Assembly (NCBI RefSeq): GCF_021462415.1
Contig: NZ_JAKEDS010000002.1
Span: 372,001 to 436,000 of the forward strand
DNA from: Rhodohalobacter sp. 614A
Lineage (GTDB): Bacteria; Bacteroidota; Rhodothermia; Balneolales; Balneolaceae
Reading direction: 5' to 3'
DNA length: 64,000 nt
Shown: one piece after another, positions 36,268 to 45,508 of the stretch
Layout: the number at the start of each line of letters is the position of its first letter
Numbering within the stretch: position 1 is the stretch's first letter
Notes under the pieces: generated by a model
Told to the model about the DNA's origin: nothing
The model's database searches: none
What the model saw: the letters and a program-made list of their open reading frames with translations, nothing else
Translations under genes and position numbers: made by a program

Positions 36268-36284
36268 AACTGAATACATCAGTT
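36268..36284. promoter_or_regulatory. Perfect 6-bp inverted repeat upstream of the cassette
   Basis: AACTGA (36268-36273), loop ATACA, TCAGTT (36279-36284), about 50-65 bases before ATG 36219 on the minus strand. It could be an operator or an RNA hairpin in the 5' leader. Short, so chance cannot be excluded. Confidence 0.25.
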
Positions 36285-36560
36285 AGTCTTATTGTATTGT
36301 CTCATCCTCTAAAAGCAAAGAGTTGAAATTCAAAAGTTGAATTTCGGTAGCAACTTCTTGAATGAATTCCCCAATTTGAAGTAAATTGGTTACTTGATGA
36401 TCCTAATATGTTAGCGCGATACAGCCTTTGAAAATCTTGATAATGAATAGACTCTGTGATGTATTTATAGAATTATTTTTTTAAACACAAATTATTTTTC
36501 AATTATTTAAAATATGAACTAAGAAAAAGTTGATGGCTATTACGGCTTAACTATTAGTAA

Positions 36561-36584
36561 CAATTGACATTACTGGTGATCATA
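36561..36584 (+). repeat. Right imperfect direct repeat flanking the tail-fibre-like cassette
   Basis: CAATTG (36561-36566), nine bases, then GTGATCATA (36576-36584), matching 30701-30720 except for a four-base difference in spacer. Together the two enclose all six cassette ORFs and nothing else. Confidence 0.3.
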
Positions 36585-36654
36585 CAAGACATTATTTGTA
36601 TACTATTCGAACACAAAGAAAGAATTAATATCTTTTGATTAAGATTAGAATTTA

Positions 36655-37752
36655 GTGATTAAACCCATAGCTTTTTACCTTCCCCAATTCCATCCAATCC
36701 CCGAAAATGACAAATGGTGGGGAGATGGTTTTACGGAATGGACAAATGTTAAGAGTGCGAAACCTCTGTTTGATGATCATGAACAGCCGCGCCAACCGGG
36801 AGAATTAGGATATTACGATTTACTGGATTCTCAAATCCGAATTAAACAAGCGGAACTGGCCAAAGCCCACAATATTCATGGATTTTGTTATTGGCATTAC
36901 TGGTTTGGAAATGGCAACACTCTTCTTGAGAAACCTTTTCAGGATGTGTTGAAAAGTGGCGAACCAGATTTTCCATTTTGTTTAGGATGGGCCAATGAAT
37001 CATGGACAGGTATTTGGCATGGGGCTCCTAACCGGATTCTTATGGAACAAACATATCCCGGAATTGAGGATATTAAAAACCATTTTAATTATGTATTGCC
37101 GGCTTTTTCTGATGAAAGATATATAAAAGTTGATAATGCGCCCTTCTTTTTGGTTTATCAACCTCAGAAAATACCTGATTTACAACTTTTCACGGAGACC
37201 TTCAACGAATTTGCAATCAAAAATGGGTTCTCCGGAATCCACTTTGTAGCAACCAATGTAAGCTTGGGTTGGGAGTTGGATAAGTACAATTTCAAGGCAA
37301 TTGTCCCTCCGTATCACCATAGAATAACCTGGGAGAAAAAGAAAAAGTTTGTTCATTCACTGTCTTCAATCTTTCAAAAGAAAAGTAGAAATAAGCGACT
37401 TCAGCATGTTTATGATTATTCAATGGCAAGTAAGTATTTTTTGCCCGATTCGAATATCAAGGATAAAATATACCCGGCAGTAATTCCGAATTGGGATAAC
37501 AGTCCGCGTTCTGGGGAAAATGCTGTTATTTATACAAATTCAACCCCTGAAAAATTTGAGAAACATCTCCGTGAAGCAGTGCAATATGTCTTGAAAAATA
37601 ATTCTAACCACCGGTTTCTAATGGTCAAATCCTGGAATGAATGGGCGGAAGGAAATTATCTGGAACCTGACAAGAAGTGGGGACGTGCTTATCTTGAAGT
37701 GTTTAAAAAAGTAATGGATCAAAATGAGATCGATCCTGAAACGGACAAGTGA
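36655..37752 (+). CDS. WbsX-family glycosyltransferase
   Basis: Protein of 365 residues, start GTG 36655 (MIKPIAFYLPQFHPIPEND). It has the signature of the Glyco_tran_WbsX family: 'WWGDGFTEWTNV', 'GFCYWHYWFGNGNTLLE', 'LGWANESWTG' and 'KSWNEWAEGNYLEPD'. The family, fused or stand-alone, occurs in O-antigen clusters; a mannosidase-like TIM barrel and a transferase role have both been proposed. Cytoplasmic. First of four plus-strand genes that resume the locus after the tail-fibre-like cassette. Confidence 0.87.
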   Translation: MIKPIAFYLPQFHPIPENDKWWGDGFTEWTNVKSAKPLFDDHEQPRQPGELGYYDLLDSQIRIKQAELAKAHNIHGFCYWHYWFGNGNTLLEKPFQDVLKSGEPDFPFCLGWANESWTGIWHGAPNRILMEQTYPGIEDIKNHFNYVLPAFSDERYIKVDNAPFFLVYQPQKIPDLQLFTETFNEFAIKNGFSGIHFVATNVSLGWELDKYNFKAIVPPYHHRITWEKKKKFVHSLSSIFQKKSRNKRLQHVYDYSMASKYFLPDSNIKDKIYPAVIPNWDNSPRSGENAVIYTNSTPEKFEKHLREAVQYVLKNNSNHRFLMVKSWNEWAEGNYLEPDKKWGRAYLEVFKKVMDQNEIDPETDK

Positions 37753-37775
37753 TGAAGAAAAAAGTTTTGTAATGC

Positions 37776-38882
37776 ATGTCTGAAGAACTCAAATCAATCA
37801 CACTTACAAAAAAGTGGGGCCATCATACCAAGTCCGGCGGTTACGATAAAATAACGGATTATTTATCGGGAGAAAAAGTTGTAACGGGCAAAAGCAAAAT
37901 CCAGAGATTTTCACTTTCCCACAAATCGTGGAAATATTTGGTTCCTTCCAGCAGATTTGTGAATCACTATGAACCGGTTGATTTTTTTAGTGAATTAAAA
38001 ATTTTAAGAAAAACCTTTCGTAGTGACTTCGATATCATACACGTTCTATATGCGGAAGATCAGCTAAATTTTCTGTTGAAGTTTCGCAAATATTTGGACT
38101 GTAGCCTGATTGCTACCTTTCACATGCCTGCAAGTTCTAAATATGTTCAAAAAGCGATATCAGCCGGGCATTATAGGAATTTCAAAAAGTTGGATGCGGC
38201 AATTGTTGTCTCTCACTCCATGGTTGATTTGATTGGTGAATGGATAGGGGAGGATAATGTGCATGTGATACCGCATGGAATTGACACAAGTATTTTCCAT
38301 CCCGATAATTCACCAAAAGAGGATTCAGGTTTTATAAACTTACTTTCAGTTGGCCATCATGGAAGGGACTGGGAAACTATCCTTGATGTTATGCGGATTT
38401 TGCAAACAACGGCCGACAACTATGTTTATAATGTGGTGGTTCCAAAATGGATGAGCCATAAATTTAAAGGCATTAAAAATGTTAAAATTCACAATAACAT
38501 CCCCGAACAAAACTTGATTGAACTTTATCAAAAAGCAGATGTATTACTCCTTCCTGTGTTATATGGAACGGCAAACAATTCCATTTTAGAGGCTTTTGCA
38601 TGCGGAACACCCGTGGTGTCGTCGAAGGTTGGCGGTATTCCGGAATACGTGGATGGGGAATCAGGCTGGTTATTTGAAAAAGGAGATTCTCAGGGAATAG
38701 CGGAGCTTATCAAAGTGATGTTTGAGGATTCAAGTCTTTATCTTTCAAAAAGAGATGCTGCCCGGAAAAGGGCACAGTCATTTGATTGGAATTTAATTGC
38801 GGATAAAATTCACGAAGTATATTTGAATACTCATAACAAAAGAAATGCAATCAAAAAAGCGGGGAATTCTTTATCTGATTGA
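37776..38882 (+). CDS. GT4-family glycosyltransferase
   Basis: Protein of 368 residues, GT-B. 'KKWGHHTKSGGYDKITDYL' is the N-terminal glycine loop, 'DIIHVLYAEDQLNFL' a strand of the first lobe, 'VIPHGIDTSIFHPD' the hinge, and 'LLPVLYGTANNSILEAFACG' then 'TPVVSSKVGGIPEYV' the donor-binding region. Its stop and the next gene's start overlap by one base (TGATG), giving coupled translation. Sugar unknown. Confidence 0.86.
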   Translation: MSEELKSITLTKKWGHHTKSGGYDKITDYLSGEKVVTGKSKIQRFSLSHKSWKYLVPSSRFVNHYEPVDFFSELKILRKTFRSDFDIIHVLYAEDQLNFLLKFRKYLDCSLIATFHMPASSKYVQKAISAGHYRNFKKLDAAIVVSHSMVDLIGEWIGEDNVHVIPHGIDTSIFHPDNSPKEDSGFINLLSVGHHGRDWETILDVMRILQTTADNYVYNVVVPKWMSHKFKGIKNVKIHNNIPEQNLIELYQKADVLLLPVLYGTANNSILEAFACGTPVVSSKVGGIPEYVDGESGWLFEKGDSQGIAELIKVMFEDSSLYLSKRDAARKRAQSFDWNLIADKIHEVYLNTHNKRNAIKKAGNSLSD

Positions 38883-39718
38883 TGGCTGACAAAAATTTTA
38901 CACACCTCTTGCTCACACGCTTTAACCTGGATTTTTCTCCGTACACGCACACTCCCTATCTTTGTGATGATCAGTGGCATCAGGATAGATTTAAACTTTT
39001 TAACAGGTATTGCTTGCCATCGGTCATCAATCAAACCACACAAAATTTCGAGTGGATTATTTTTTTTAATGAGGAAAAAAGAGAACTCTATACATCTTTT
39101 ATTCGGGAGACGGAAAAGGCACTCAAAAATGTTCGGTTTCTTTTTGTGAAACCCGAAGAAGATCACCGGCAGAGACTGGTTCACTACATCAAAAGAAAAT
39201 ATTCTTCAGATTATTTGATTACAACCCGCATCGATAATGACGACTGTATTTCCAGCCATTTTATGGAATCTATTCAAGAAAAATTTATGGAACGGCGTGA
39301 TGCATTCGATCATGAATATGTGCTCAATGCAGGTACTGGATACCAGTATGAGGTAAAATTTCCATTCAGAAAAGCGTTAATTAAAGATTACACGTATTCT
39401 CCATTCCTCTCTCTGTTCTCAAAATTGAAGGGTTGCGATGAGATCAACACCGTATTGAAGCACGCTCATCATCGTTGGGAAGAATATGAAACATCTGAGG
39501 AGATGCCGGATCATCCATATTGGACGCAAATCATTCATGAAAAAAACGTGTCTAACCGAATACTGTCATTAAATTTGTATGTTCATATATCTGACAAGCA
39601 TTTTCCGGTTTTGATAGATACACCCAGGAATCAGTGGTGGTTTGGACTCTTGCTGTTGCCCGTACAAATAACTATGACTGTTATAAAAAGAATTGCAGAA
39701 AAAATTAAACATCACTAA
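38882..39718 (+). CDS. Putative rhamnosyltransferase-family protein (PF11316-like)
   Basis: 278 residues from ATG 38882, which overlaps the preceding stop by one base; a TTG one codon earlier is less likely. 'THLLLTRFNLDF', 'RFKLFNRYCLPSVINQT', 'FEWIIFFNEE' and 'YLITTRIDNDDCISSHFM' match the 'putative rhamnosyl transferase' family, in which DNDD acts as the DxD-like metal site. The C-terminal basic hydrophobic helix (WWFGLLLLPVQITMTVI) may hold it to the membrane. The rhamnose specificity is only a family label. Confidence 0.75.
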   Translation: MADKNFTHLLLTRFNLDFSPYTHTPYLCDDQWHQDRFKLFNRYCLPSVINQTTQNFEWIIFFNEEKRELYTSFIRETEKALKNVRFLFVKPEEDHRQRLVHYIKRKYSSDYLITTRIDNDDCISSHFMESIQEKFMERRDAFDHEYVLNAGTGYQYEVKFPFRKALIKDYTYSPFLSLFSKLKGCDEINTVLKHAHHRWEEYETSEEMPDHPYWTQIIHEKNVSNRILSLNLYVHISDKHFPVLIDTPRNQWWFGLLLLPVQITMTVIKRIAEKIKHH

Positions 39719-39738
39719 GAAAGAATAATTATTCAACC

Positions 39739-40575
39739 ATGGCAAAGGAGATCATTTTTCTTCTTACACACCGAATAGATGATGTGATTCTCAACAACAT
39801 TCGCAAGATTAACCGTGAGAAAGGGGCACGGGATTTTGCTGTATTGGTTCATGGAGAAAAGGACACGTCGGATTTAGAAGTTCCCGTCTACCATTTTTCA
39901 TTAGATCAGCTCAAAGTTCAGAAATTTAAAATGCTTGAAGAAGGTTCGATGTTCTCAAGCGTTCATTTAGCCTTTCTCTATTTTTTTAAAAAAATCCCTG
40001 ATTACGATCACTATTGGTTTATCGAATATGATGTGGAATTTGGCGGAAAATGGTGCCATTTGTTTGATACGTTTGTTAATAGTCATGCAGATTTTATATC
40101 AAGCTACATTCAGCCCTATAACGAAAATGAATATTGGCCCTGGTGGGGACTTGATCACCCAAAAAAAAAGATTCCGGTTTCCAGCAGGATACGATCATTT
40201 AATCCCATTTATCGGGTTTCAAAAGAGGCATTGAAATTTCTCTGTGAAGAATTAAAAACCGGTTGGGTTGGTCATCACGAGGTGATGCTTCCGACTTTAC
40301 TTCATAAAAATGATTTTAAGCTGTTGGATTTAAGAGGAGATCGTGAATTCGGAAATTCTGAATATCCAAACTTTTACCGGGAAAATGCGCACTTTCCAAC
40401 ATCTGACGACCGCTTTTTAAAATTGGGTTCGTTAAGGTATCGTCCGGCGATGAAAAAGGCAGGATCAAAAAATATAATCTATCATCCTGTTAAAATGGAT
40501 ATGGGATTAAGCCGGTTTGAAGAAACGGTTTATCAGCTATCCTTGCTAAAGAAAAAGATGAAGAGATTTTTCTGA
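39739..40575 (+). CDS. Putative glycosyltransferase, DUF3405-like
   Basis: Protein of 278 residues. 'YDHYWFIEYDVEFGGKWCHL' resembles DUF3405-type transferases, in which the E.D pair after a 'W.iE.Dv' strand sits where GT-A enzymes bind metal. 'TGWVGHHEVMLPTLLHKN' is the later conserved block with an acidic H-E pair. No membrane segment. It ends 38 bases before a convergent minus-strand gene, closing the plus-strand half of the locus. Identity as a sugar transferase is inferred from fold-like motifs and neighbours. Confidence 0.6.
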   Translation: MAKEIIFLLTHRIDDVILNNIRKINREKGARDFAVLVHGEKDTSDLEVPVYHFSLDQLKVQKFKMLEEGSMFSSVHLAFLYFFKKIPDYDHYWFIEYDVEFGGKWCHLFDTFVNSHADFISSYIQPYNENEYWPWWGLDHPKKKIPVSSRIRSFNPIYRVSKEALKFLCEELKTGWVGHHEVMLPTLLHKNDFKLLDLRGDREFGNSEYPNFYRENAHFPTSDDRFLKLGSLRYRPAMKKAGSKNIIYHPVKMDMGLSRFEETVYQLSLLKKKMKRFF

Positions 40576-40613
40576 TTTTTTTCAGGAAAAGAAAATTCTT
40601 GAGATATCCTTTC

Positions 40614-41804
40614 TTACAAATAACTCAGGATTGATCGGGCCATTTTTTTATTGATCTCTTTCCGGTCAAATTCTTTCGAAAAACCTGAGTTGTCAATTTC
40701 CAACTTTTCGTCAGAGAATTTTTCAATCTCCCTGATTTGCTGGAGGAGTCCCTCCACATCTCCCGGATCAAACAGAAAAGATCCATCTACATTTTCCCGG
40801 AGAAATTTTCGGGCATATCCCTGTACTCCCGCAAGAATGGGTTTTTCCACAATGGCTAATTCAAAAATCTTTGAAGGCAAGACTTTTCGGAAAACCTGAA
40901 GATCATTTAAGTGAATAAAAAGAATATCTGCTTTTTTATATTCTTCGATGACTTCATCTCTGCTGACCGGATCGAGAACTTCTACATTTTTAACATCAAA
41001 TTCCTGAAGGCTGTTTTCGAGTTTTTTCCGGGCGCCACCATCACCAATTAATGTAAAAGAGTAAAAACCGTCGAGTTGTTTTGCCGCTTCCGGTATAATT
41101 TTATGCAAGCCCTGCCCATCACCAATATTGCCGGCATACACTATTTTTTTGATGTAATCATGATTAGAATCATCTTTTTTACTTTGAGCTTTTTTAAAAA
41201 CGGGATCCACTCCGTGAGTGAAGAATGAAAATACAGCGATGGATTTATCCTGGAAACTTTGCTTAAATCCTTCGCTGATAAGGTTGATATGGCTGGCATA
41301 TTGGTGAATTTTCCTTTCACGCGAAGCAATTACCGGGGCCAACACATTTTTGATCAGCCAATTATCCGAAATTCCGCGCAGCGTTTCACTGAAAAGATCC
41401 CGGATATCCACATAAAGCGGAGCATTATTTCGCTTGGCAATCCAATAGCCCAGGTAGGACGTGAAAAAACGACTGGATGAAGCGAATATCAAATCGTATT
41501 TCCTGTTTTTGGTCCTTTTCAGGGTTTCAAAAAAATAAGTTTTAAAGCTGAAAATCTGGTCACTGATTCCACTTTCATGAGATGGAACCACGATGCGTTC
41601 AATCGTAACATTATCGATCTTCTCTCTCACTTTAAACTCTTCCCGGAAAGTTGAATATCGATTGGGGCTTGTCGTCAAAACATCAATCTCTATGTCCGTA
41701 TTTTTGGTTTGATTGATCAGCTCATCCACCAGTGGGGAATTTCTAAAAGAACCTGCACAGAGATCCGGCCGAAAATAAAACGTGAGATACAGAATGCGTT
41801 TCAT
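40614..41804 (-). CDS. GT4-family glycosyltransferase (WbuB-like)
   Basis: Protein of 396 residues. 'ILYLTFYFRPDLCAGSFRNS' is the start typical of WbuB/WcaI-type GT4 enzymes. 'YDLIFASSSRFFTSYLGYWI', 'VYAGNIGDGQGLHKIIPEA' and 'ADILFIHLNDLQVFRKVLPS' with 'KIFELAIVEKPIL' form the rest of the two GT-B lobes. Its ATG overlaps the stop of the heparinase-like gene upstream (ATGA). It is the last gene of the minus-strand half of the locus. Confidence 0.83.
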   Translation of the reverse strand: MKRILYLTFYFRPDLCAGSFRNSPLVDELINQTKNTDIEIDVLTTSPNRYSTFREEFKVREKIDNVTIERIVVPSHESGISDQIFSFKTYFFETLKRTKNRKYDLIFASSSRFFTSYLGYWIAKRNNAPLYVDIRDLFSETLRGISDNWLIKNVLAPVIASRERKIHQYASHINLISEGFKQSFQDKSIAVFSFFTHGVDPVFKKAQSKKDDSNHDYIKKIVYAGNIGDGQGLHKIIPEAAKQLDGFYSFTLIGDGGARKKLENSLQEFDVKNVEVLDPVSRDEVIEEYKKADILFIHLNDLQVFRKVLPSKIFELAIVEKPILAGVQGYARKFLRENVDGSFLFDPGDVEGLLQQIREIEKFSDEKLEIDNSGFSKEFDRKEINKKMARSILSYL

Positions 41805-43396
41805 ATCTGCGGAGCTATAATTTTGAGCAGAGATTGGTTGACAAATGTGTATTCAAGAGCTTTCGAAGTCTTATAAGAATTGAAGCCTATACAGTAATCA
41901 TAAGAAAACTCCCGAACATGTTGAACACTTTCAAAAAAAATGATGACTCCATTCGTTAGTTCCACACACTGATTTGTCAATAATTTGATATCAATTTCGG
42001 GGTCAAAGTAAAGCCTGCCTTCAACCGGTTTGTCAAGATTCACAATATCCTTGATTTCAATGAAATCTTTATCCACAGTAAAATTTCTCTTATGATGGAA
42101 ATCCTTCCCGGATTTTAGCTTATGTTTTAAAAGTATTTCAATTCCTGAGGATGTTTGGTTTTGAATCGCCACAGTTGGCCGTCTGCCAACTCTGAAACGA
42201 CTCCAAACATCTGCGGTGTCTTCTCCGTTAAATGTTACGGTATTATGGGCTTGTGTAGAACGTTCCCAATTCCGCCGTTCTCCCGTATTATATGTTGAAA
42301 CACCCGGATCGGTAATTACGGGTTTGTTTTGCACCTGTAAGATGAAAGAAAGAGAATCGGCGTGTGCATGTGCCGGCAGATAAGATGGTTCAATGCCTTC
42401 TGCATCGATCGTTAGTTCGAAATTACGATTGCTGAATTTTCTATAACCCGAATCAGACAAATCAATATTTGGAATCTCTTTGAGATTACAAGCTGTAGCC
42501 ATCGTGAAAATTTCATCTTTGGAATACGATTGACCTTTGGTGGAATCGTTGAAATGAGCAAGATCGCCATTGCTAAAACTCATCTGCTCGATCCAACCGA
42601 GCATTTTTCCAGAAAGCTGGTAGATTTGTGTAGAGAGTTTGGAACCGGGCGGCAAATAGTAGATTGCTTCCAAAAAACGAAACAGCATAATGAGGTGGTA
42701 CATCGGACTGCGTTCAAAATGTGCACCATCCTGCAAAATTTGTTCGGGAATCTGTTCGGCCAAAATAGATTTTGCCATTTGAACCCATTTCTGTTGATGA
42801 AAGGAAACCCCTCCCATTAAAAGGGCAAAAGCATTCTCCATCAGGTGGTTACCTAAAAGATGGTATTCCGGCCGATCTGCAAGAAAATGGAGTTCAGAAA
42901 AAAGATATTCTGTGAGATCAGGCTTGGCTTCAATTTCATCATGATTTTCTGATAAAAACCGGATCACGTTCATCACACGAAGAGAAGCGGGATACGGTTC
43001 AGGCCCGATTTTCCCCTGTTCCAGCCATCGGTAAAGATCCAAAACCAATTCCGCCCGAAAATTGATAGAAAGTTCATCCTGTTTCAGAAAGTCCGCATAC
43101 TGCAGATGATAATTCCACAATTTTCCATGTTTCAGTTCATTCCATCGAACCCTCGTTTGAAAAGTTTCTGATTTGTTCAACAGGTTGACTTTAATTCCGC
43201 CGTCCGTGACTTCAAAAAAGTTTTTAGCTGACGGTACCGGCAGCATCGAGAGGGGGAAAAACTGTAAATTTTCACTATCGATCTTTTTCAGAGAATGGAT
43301 TCGCTGTAATCCATATTTCAATCGATAGGAAACCTGTACTGGTTTTAAATGCCGCAGAGTGTGGTAGAGATCACGAACATTTGAAACTATCTGCAC
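41801..43396 (-). CDS. Heparinase II/III-like polysaccharide lyase
   Basis: Protein of 531 residues, no clear signal peptide. The N-terminal alpha toroid has 'LLGNHLMENAFALL' (about 180-193) and 'DGAHFERSPMYHLI' (about 223-236), the Asn/His and Glu/Tyr catalytic neighbourhood of the family. The C-terminal beta-sandwich has 'LPAHAHADSLSF' (about 340-351) and 'THNTVTF'-like 'AHNTVTFNGEDTADVW'. Members in capsule loci such as heparinase II/III or alginate-lyase homologues cleave or trim uronate-containing glycans. A role in chain turnover or length control is likely. The apparent lack of a signal is odd for a periplasmic lyase. A 187-base gap separates it from the gene above. Confidence 0.85.
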   Translation of the reverse strand: MQIVSNVRDLYHTLRHLKPVQVSYRLKYGLQRIHSLKKIDSENLQFFPLSMLPVPSAKNFFEVTDGGIKVNLLNKSETFQTRVRWNELKHGKLWNYHLQYADFLKQDELSINFRAELVLDLYRWLEQGKIGPEPYPASLRVMNVIRFLSENHDEIEAKPDLTEYLFSELHFLADRPEYHLLGNHLMENAFALLMGGVSFHQQKWVQMAKSILAEQIPEQILQDGAHFERSPMYHLIMLFRFLEAIYYLPPGSKLSTQIYQLSGKMLGWIEQMSFSNGDLAHFNDSTKGQSYSKDEIFTMATACNLKEIPNIDLSDSGYRKFSNRNFELTIDAEGIEPSYLPAHAHADSLSFILQVQNKPVITDPGVSTYNTGERRNWERSTQAHNTVTFNGEDTADVWSRFRVGRRPTVAIQNQTSSGIEILLKHKLKSGKDFHHKRNFTVDKDFIEIKDIVNLDKPVEGRLYFDPEIDIKLLTNQCVELTNGVIIFFESVQHVREFSYDYCIGFNSYKTSKALEYTFVNQSLLKIIAPQI

Positions 43397-43583
43397 GGCT
43401 TACATATTTGGTTGATGATTATCGAAAGGTAAACAATCAATGAAATTCCTGTTTAGTTTAAAAATAGTATGGTTTGTTGAGCGGTTTTTTAATCCCAGTG
43501 CTACCTCGGACCAATTTAGCAAAGTTGGGTTTATCACTTGCAATCAGGTCAATAAGCATAAATCATGGTTGCCTGCTGAAAGG

Positions 43584-44684
43584 TTATAGAGATTTCAATA
43601 AATTGATGAAATTTTCGTGTTCATCTGTAAAAGTATAAACATCCTCCGGCATTTCTCTCATATTTTTTTGCCAAATCTCAATTTGAGGAAAATCCACACT
43701 TTGAATTTTTTCAATCGCTTGCTTGGAATTTTCAAGGTCAATTTCCATCCCGATATTATAGTGCTTTACAAGCCTGGCATTTTGTGAACCTGTCTGAACA
43801 ATTAACGGTCGTTTAAAATAACAAGCCTGGTAAAACCGGTTTACAATTGCCCAATTTTTGTTCGCCTGTGTTTGATAATGCGCTCCCCAAACCAGGTCTA
43901 CATTTGCAAACATTTCATGTAGATCATCGGGGTAGACAAAAGGGCCATCATATTGAGCAAATTCCAGAGATCGAAATTCTTTCTCAGAATCTTCCGTATT
44001 CAAAAAAAGTCCGCGAAGAAGCAGACGAATTTCGCCTTTACTATTTTCGGCAAGTTGCTTCAAAACGCTGAGAGATCTTTCGCATCTCAACATCCCGAAA
44101 TATCCGATTGTGACATGATTTTTTTTGGTGATTGGAGAAACCGTTTCGGTTTGATGGGAAAGATCTTTTTCAACCTTGTTTTCAATCACAAAAAAATCAC
44201 CCTGAATTTTCTGAATCGGTTTGAAATAATTGTCGATATAAGCAGGAGACGCTACAACGATGACCGTTGTTCGCTTCAAAAGAAACCGTTCAAGACTTCG
44301 AAGAATCATTGAGACAAAGCCCTCTTCAGCAAGTATTGAGCGAATATCGGCAACATCGTAAACGATTTTGATATCGCCGGATTGAAATAAAGTAGCCAGC
44401 CAACTGATCAGAAGTACATCAAGATTGTAAGCGTAAATTACATCTTTGTTTTTTAATGATTTACGAATCCGGAAAATGGATTTCAACAGAATCCCCAACC
44501 TTCTGAAATATTGTCCGTGTTGAATTTTTCCGAGGGACTCGGCCGGAATGGTCCACGGCTTGCCTTTGTAATGATCCCGGTCAAATCCCACAACAGAGCA
44601 ATGAACCCCAATCTCTGATAATTTTTCGATGCGCTTTCTATAATACGAATCCGAAAGTACGGGCAAGACAAACAGGATTTTCAT
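43584..44684 (-). CDS. GT4-like glycosyltransferase
   Basis: 366 residues from ATG 44684, overlapping the stop of the upstream GT2 gene (ATGA); the frame runs further but that start fits the GT-B opening 'MKILFVLPVLSDSYYRKRIE'. 'VHCSVVGFDRDHYKGK', 'IKIVYDVADIRSILAEEGF' (N-terminal lobe), 'VTIGYFGMLRCERSLSVLKQ' and 'QACYFKRPLIVQTGSQNARL' (C-terminal lobe) are typical. The usual E-x7-E donor site is weak. Sugar unknown. Confidence 0.75.
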   Translation of the reverse strand: MKILFVLPVLSDSYYRKRIEKLSEIGVHCSVVGFDRDHYKGKPWTIPAESLGKIQHGQYFRRLGILLKSIFRIRKSLKNKDVIYAYNLDVLLISWLATLFQSGDIKIVYDVADIRSILAEEGFVSMILRSLERFLLKRTTVIVVASPAYIDNYFKPIQKIQGDFFVIENKVEKDLSHQTETVSPITKKNHVTIGYFGMLRCERSLSVLKQLAENSKGEIRLLLRGLFLNTEDSEKEFRSLEFAQYDGPFVYPDDLHEMFANVDLVWGAHYQTQANKNWAIVNRFYQACYFKRPLIVQTGSQNARLVKHYNIGMEIDLENSKQAIEKIQSVDFPQIEIWQKNMREMPEDVYTFTDEHENFINLLKSL

Positions 44685-45418
44685 GTTGGCTTGTTGAAGT
44701 TTTTCAGATAAACAAGAGTCGCCACAATAATCGATGCAAAGGAAAGAAGCCAAAGTTCAGGGGCAGAGAAGACTTTTTTCATTTGCTGGGTCAGATATTT
44801 CTTTTCGGTTTTGGAAGGTTTATGACCATAGGATATTCCACCTCCTTTATTCATGGCTAAAAAGCGGTTCAGAGATTTGCCTTTGAACCGATCCATCATT
44901 CTTACTATAAACAGGTAATCCGCATTTATTTTCAGGTTTGTGTCGAAATTTCCAAGCGCATCAAAAACCTCTTTTCTGAAAATGATTCCCTGGTGGCAAA
45001 CCCGTCTCAGGTACACGCTGTATTTATTGATATATCGGGAATACCTGACTAAGCGGACAAAAGGGTGGAGGAAGATCATATTGCCAAAGAGAAACCCGGT
45101 TTGATCATCGCTGTTTCTTAAAGTTTCCAGCAAGCTCCCGTTAAGGTATTGGTCGCCGGCATTCAGGAAATAAATGAACTCTCCATTCGCCATTTCAAGG
45201 GCCTGATTCATCGCATCATACACCCCAAAATCACTCTGGTGCACATACCTGAAATTTGAGAAATGAAAGGCGTCGTTGATTGTTGAAAGACTTTTGTCCG
45301 AGCTATTATCTTTAACCAAAATTTCTACGGAAGAATCATCCAGGTTTTTCAGGCTGGCCAGAGTTGGATAAATATCATTTCCCGGGTTTTTTGTAACTAT
45401 AATAACCGTAAGCAGCAA
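44681..45418 (-). CDS. GT2-family glycosyltransferase
   Basis: Protein of 245 residues: 'LLTVIIVTKNPGNDIYPTL', 'EILVKDNSSDKSLS', 'SDFGVYDAMNQALEMANGEF' and 'YFLNAGDQYLNGSLLE' (NAGD as the DxD equivalent). It is the same short subtype as the gene at 21138. The C-terminus 'WLLSFASIIVATLVYL' is a membrane helix. It is coupled to the following GT4 gene by ATGA overlap. Confidence 0.84.
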   Translation of the reverse strand: MLLTVIIVTKNPGNDIYPTLASLKNLDDSSVEILVKDNSSDKSLSTINDAFHFSNFRYVHQSDFGVYDAMNQALEMANGEFIYFLNAGDQYLNGSLLETLRNSDDQTGFLFGNMIFLHPFVRLVRYSRYINKYSVYLRRVCHQGIIFRKEVFDALGNFDTNLKINADYLFIVRMMDRFKGKSLNRFLAMNKGGGISYGHKPSKTEKKYLTQQMKKVFSAPELWLLSFASIIVATLVYLKNFNKPT

Positions 45419-45508
45419 ACGAGTAGAGTTCTGGTTTAAAATTATGAATGATTAGTAGCCCTTTTTGCAAACATAAGGTATGCTTTCTTGAGCATTTTCA
45501 GTAGTGAT

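Larger units (their letters stand above)
36220..36654. other. Divergent intergenic region between cassette and WbsX-like gene
   Basis: 435 bases, no gene seen on either strand. It should contain both promoters: minus-strand for the cassette, plus-strand for the 36655 gene. It also holds the hairpin at 36268-36284 and the right-hand direct repeat at 36561-36584. Strongly A+T-rich from about 36470 to 36540. Confidence 0.4.

Noticed and set aside
43440-43589. 49-residue plus-strand ORF in the gap between heparinase and GT4 genes
   Set aside because: Overlaps the end of the minus-strand gene, has no recognised motif and no ribosome-binding site.
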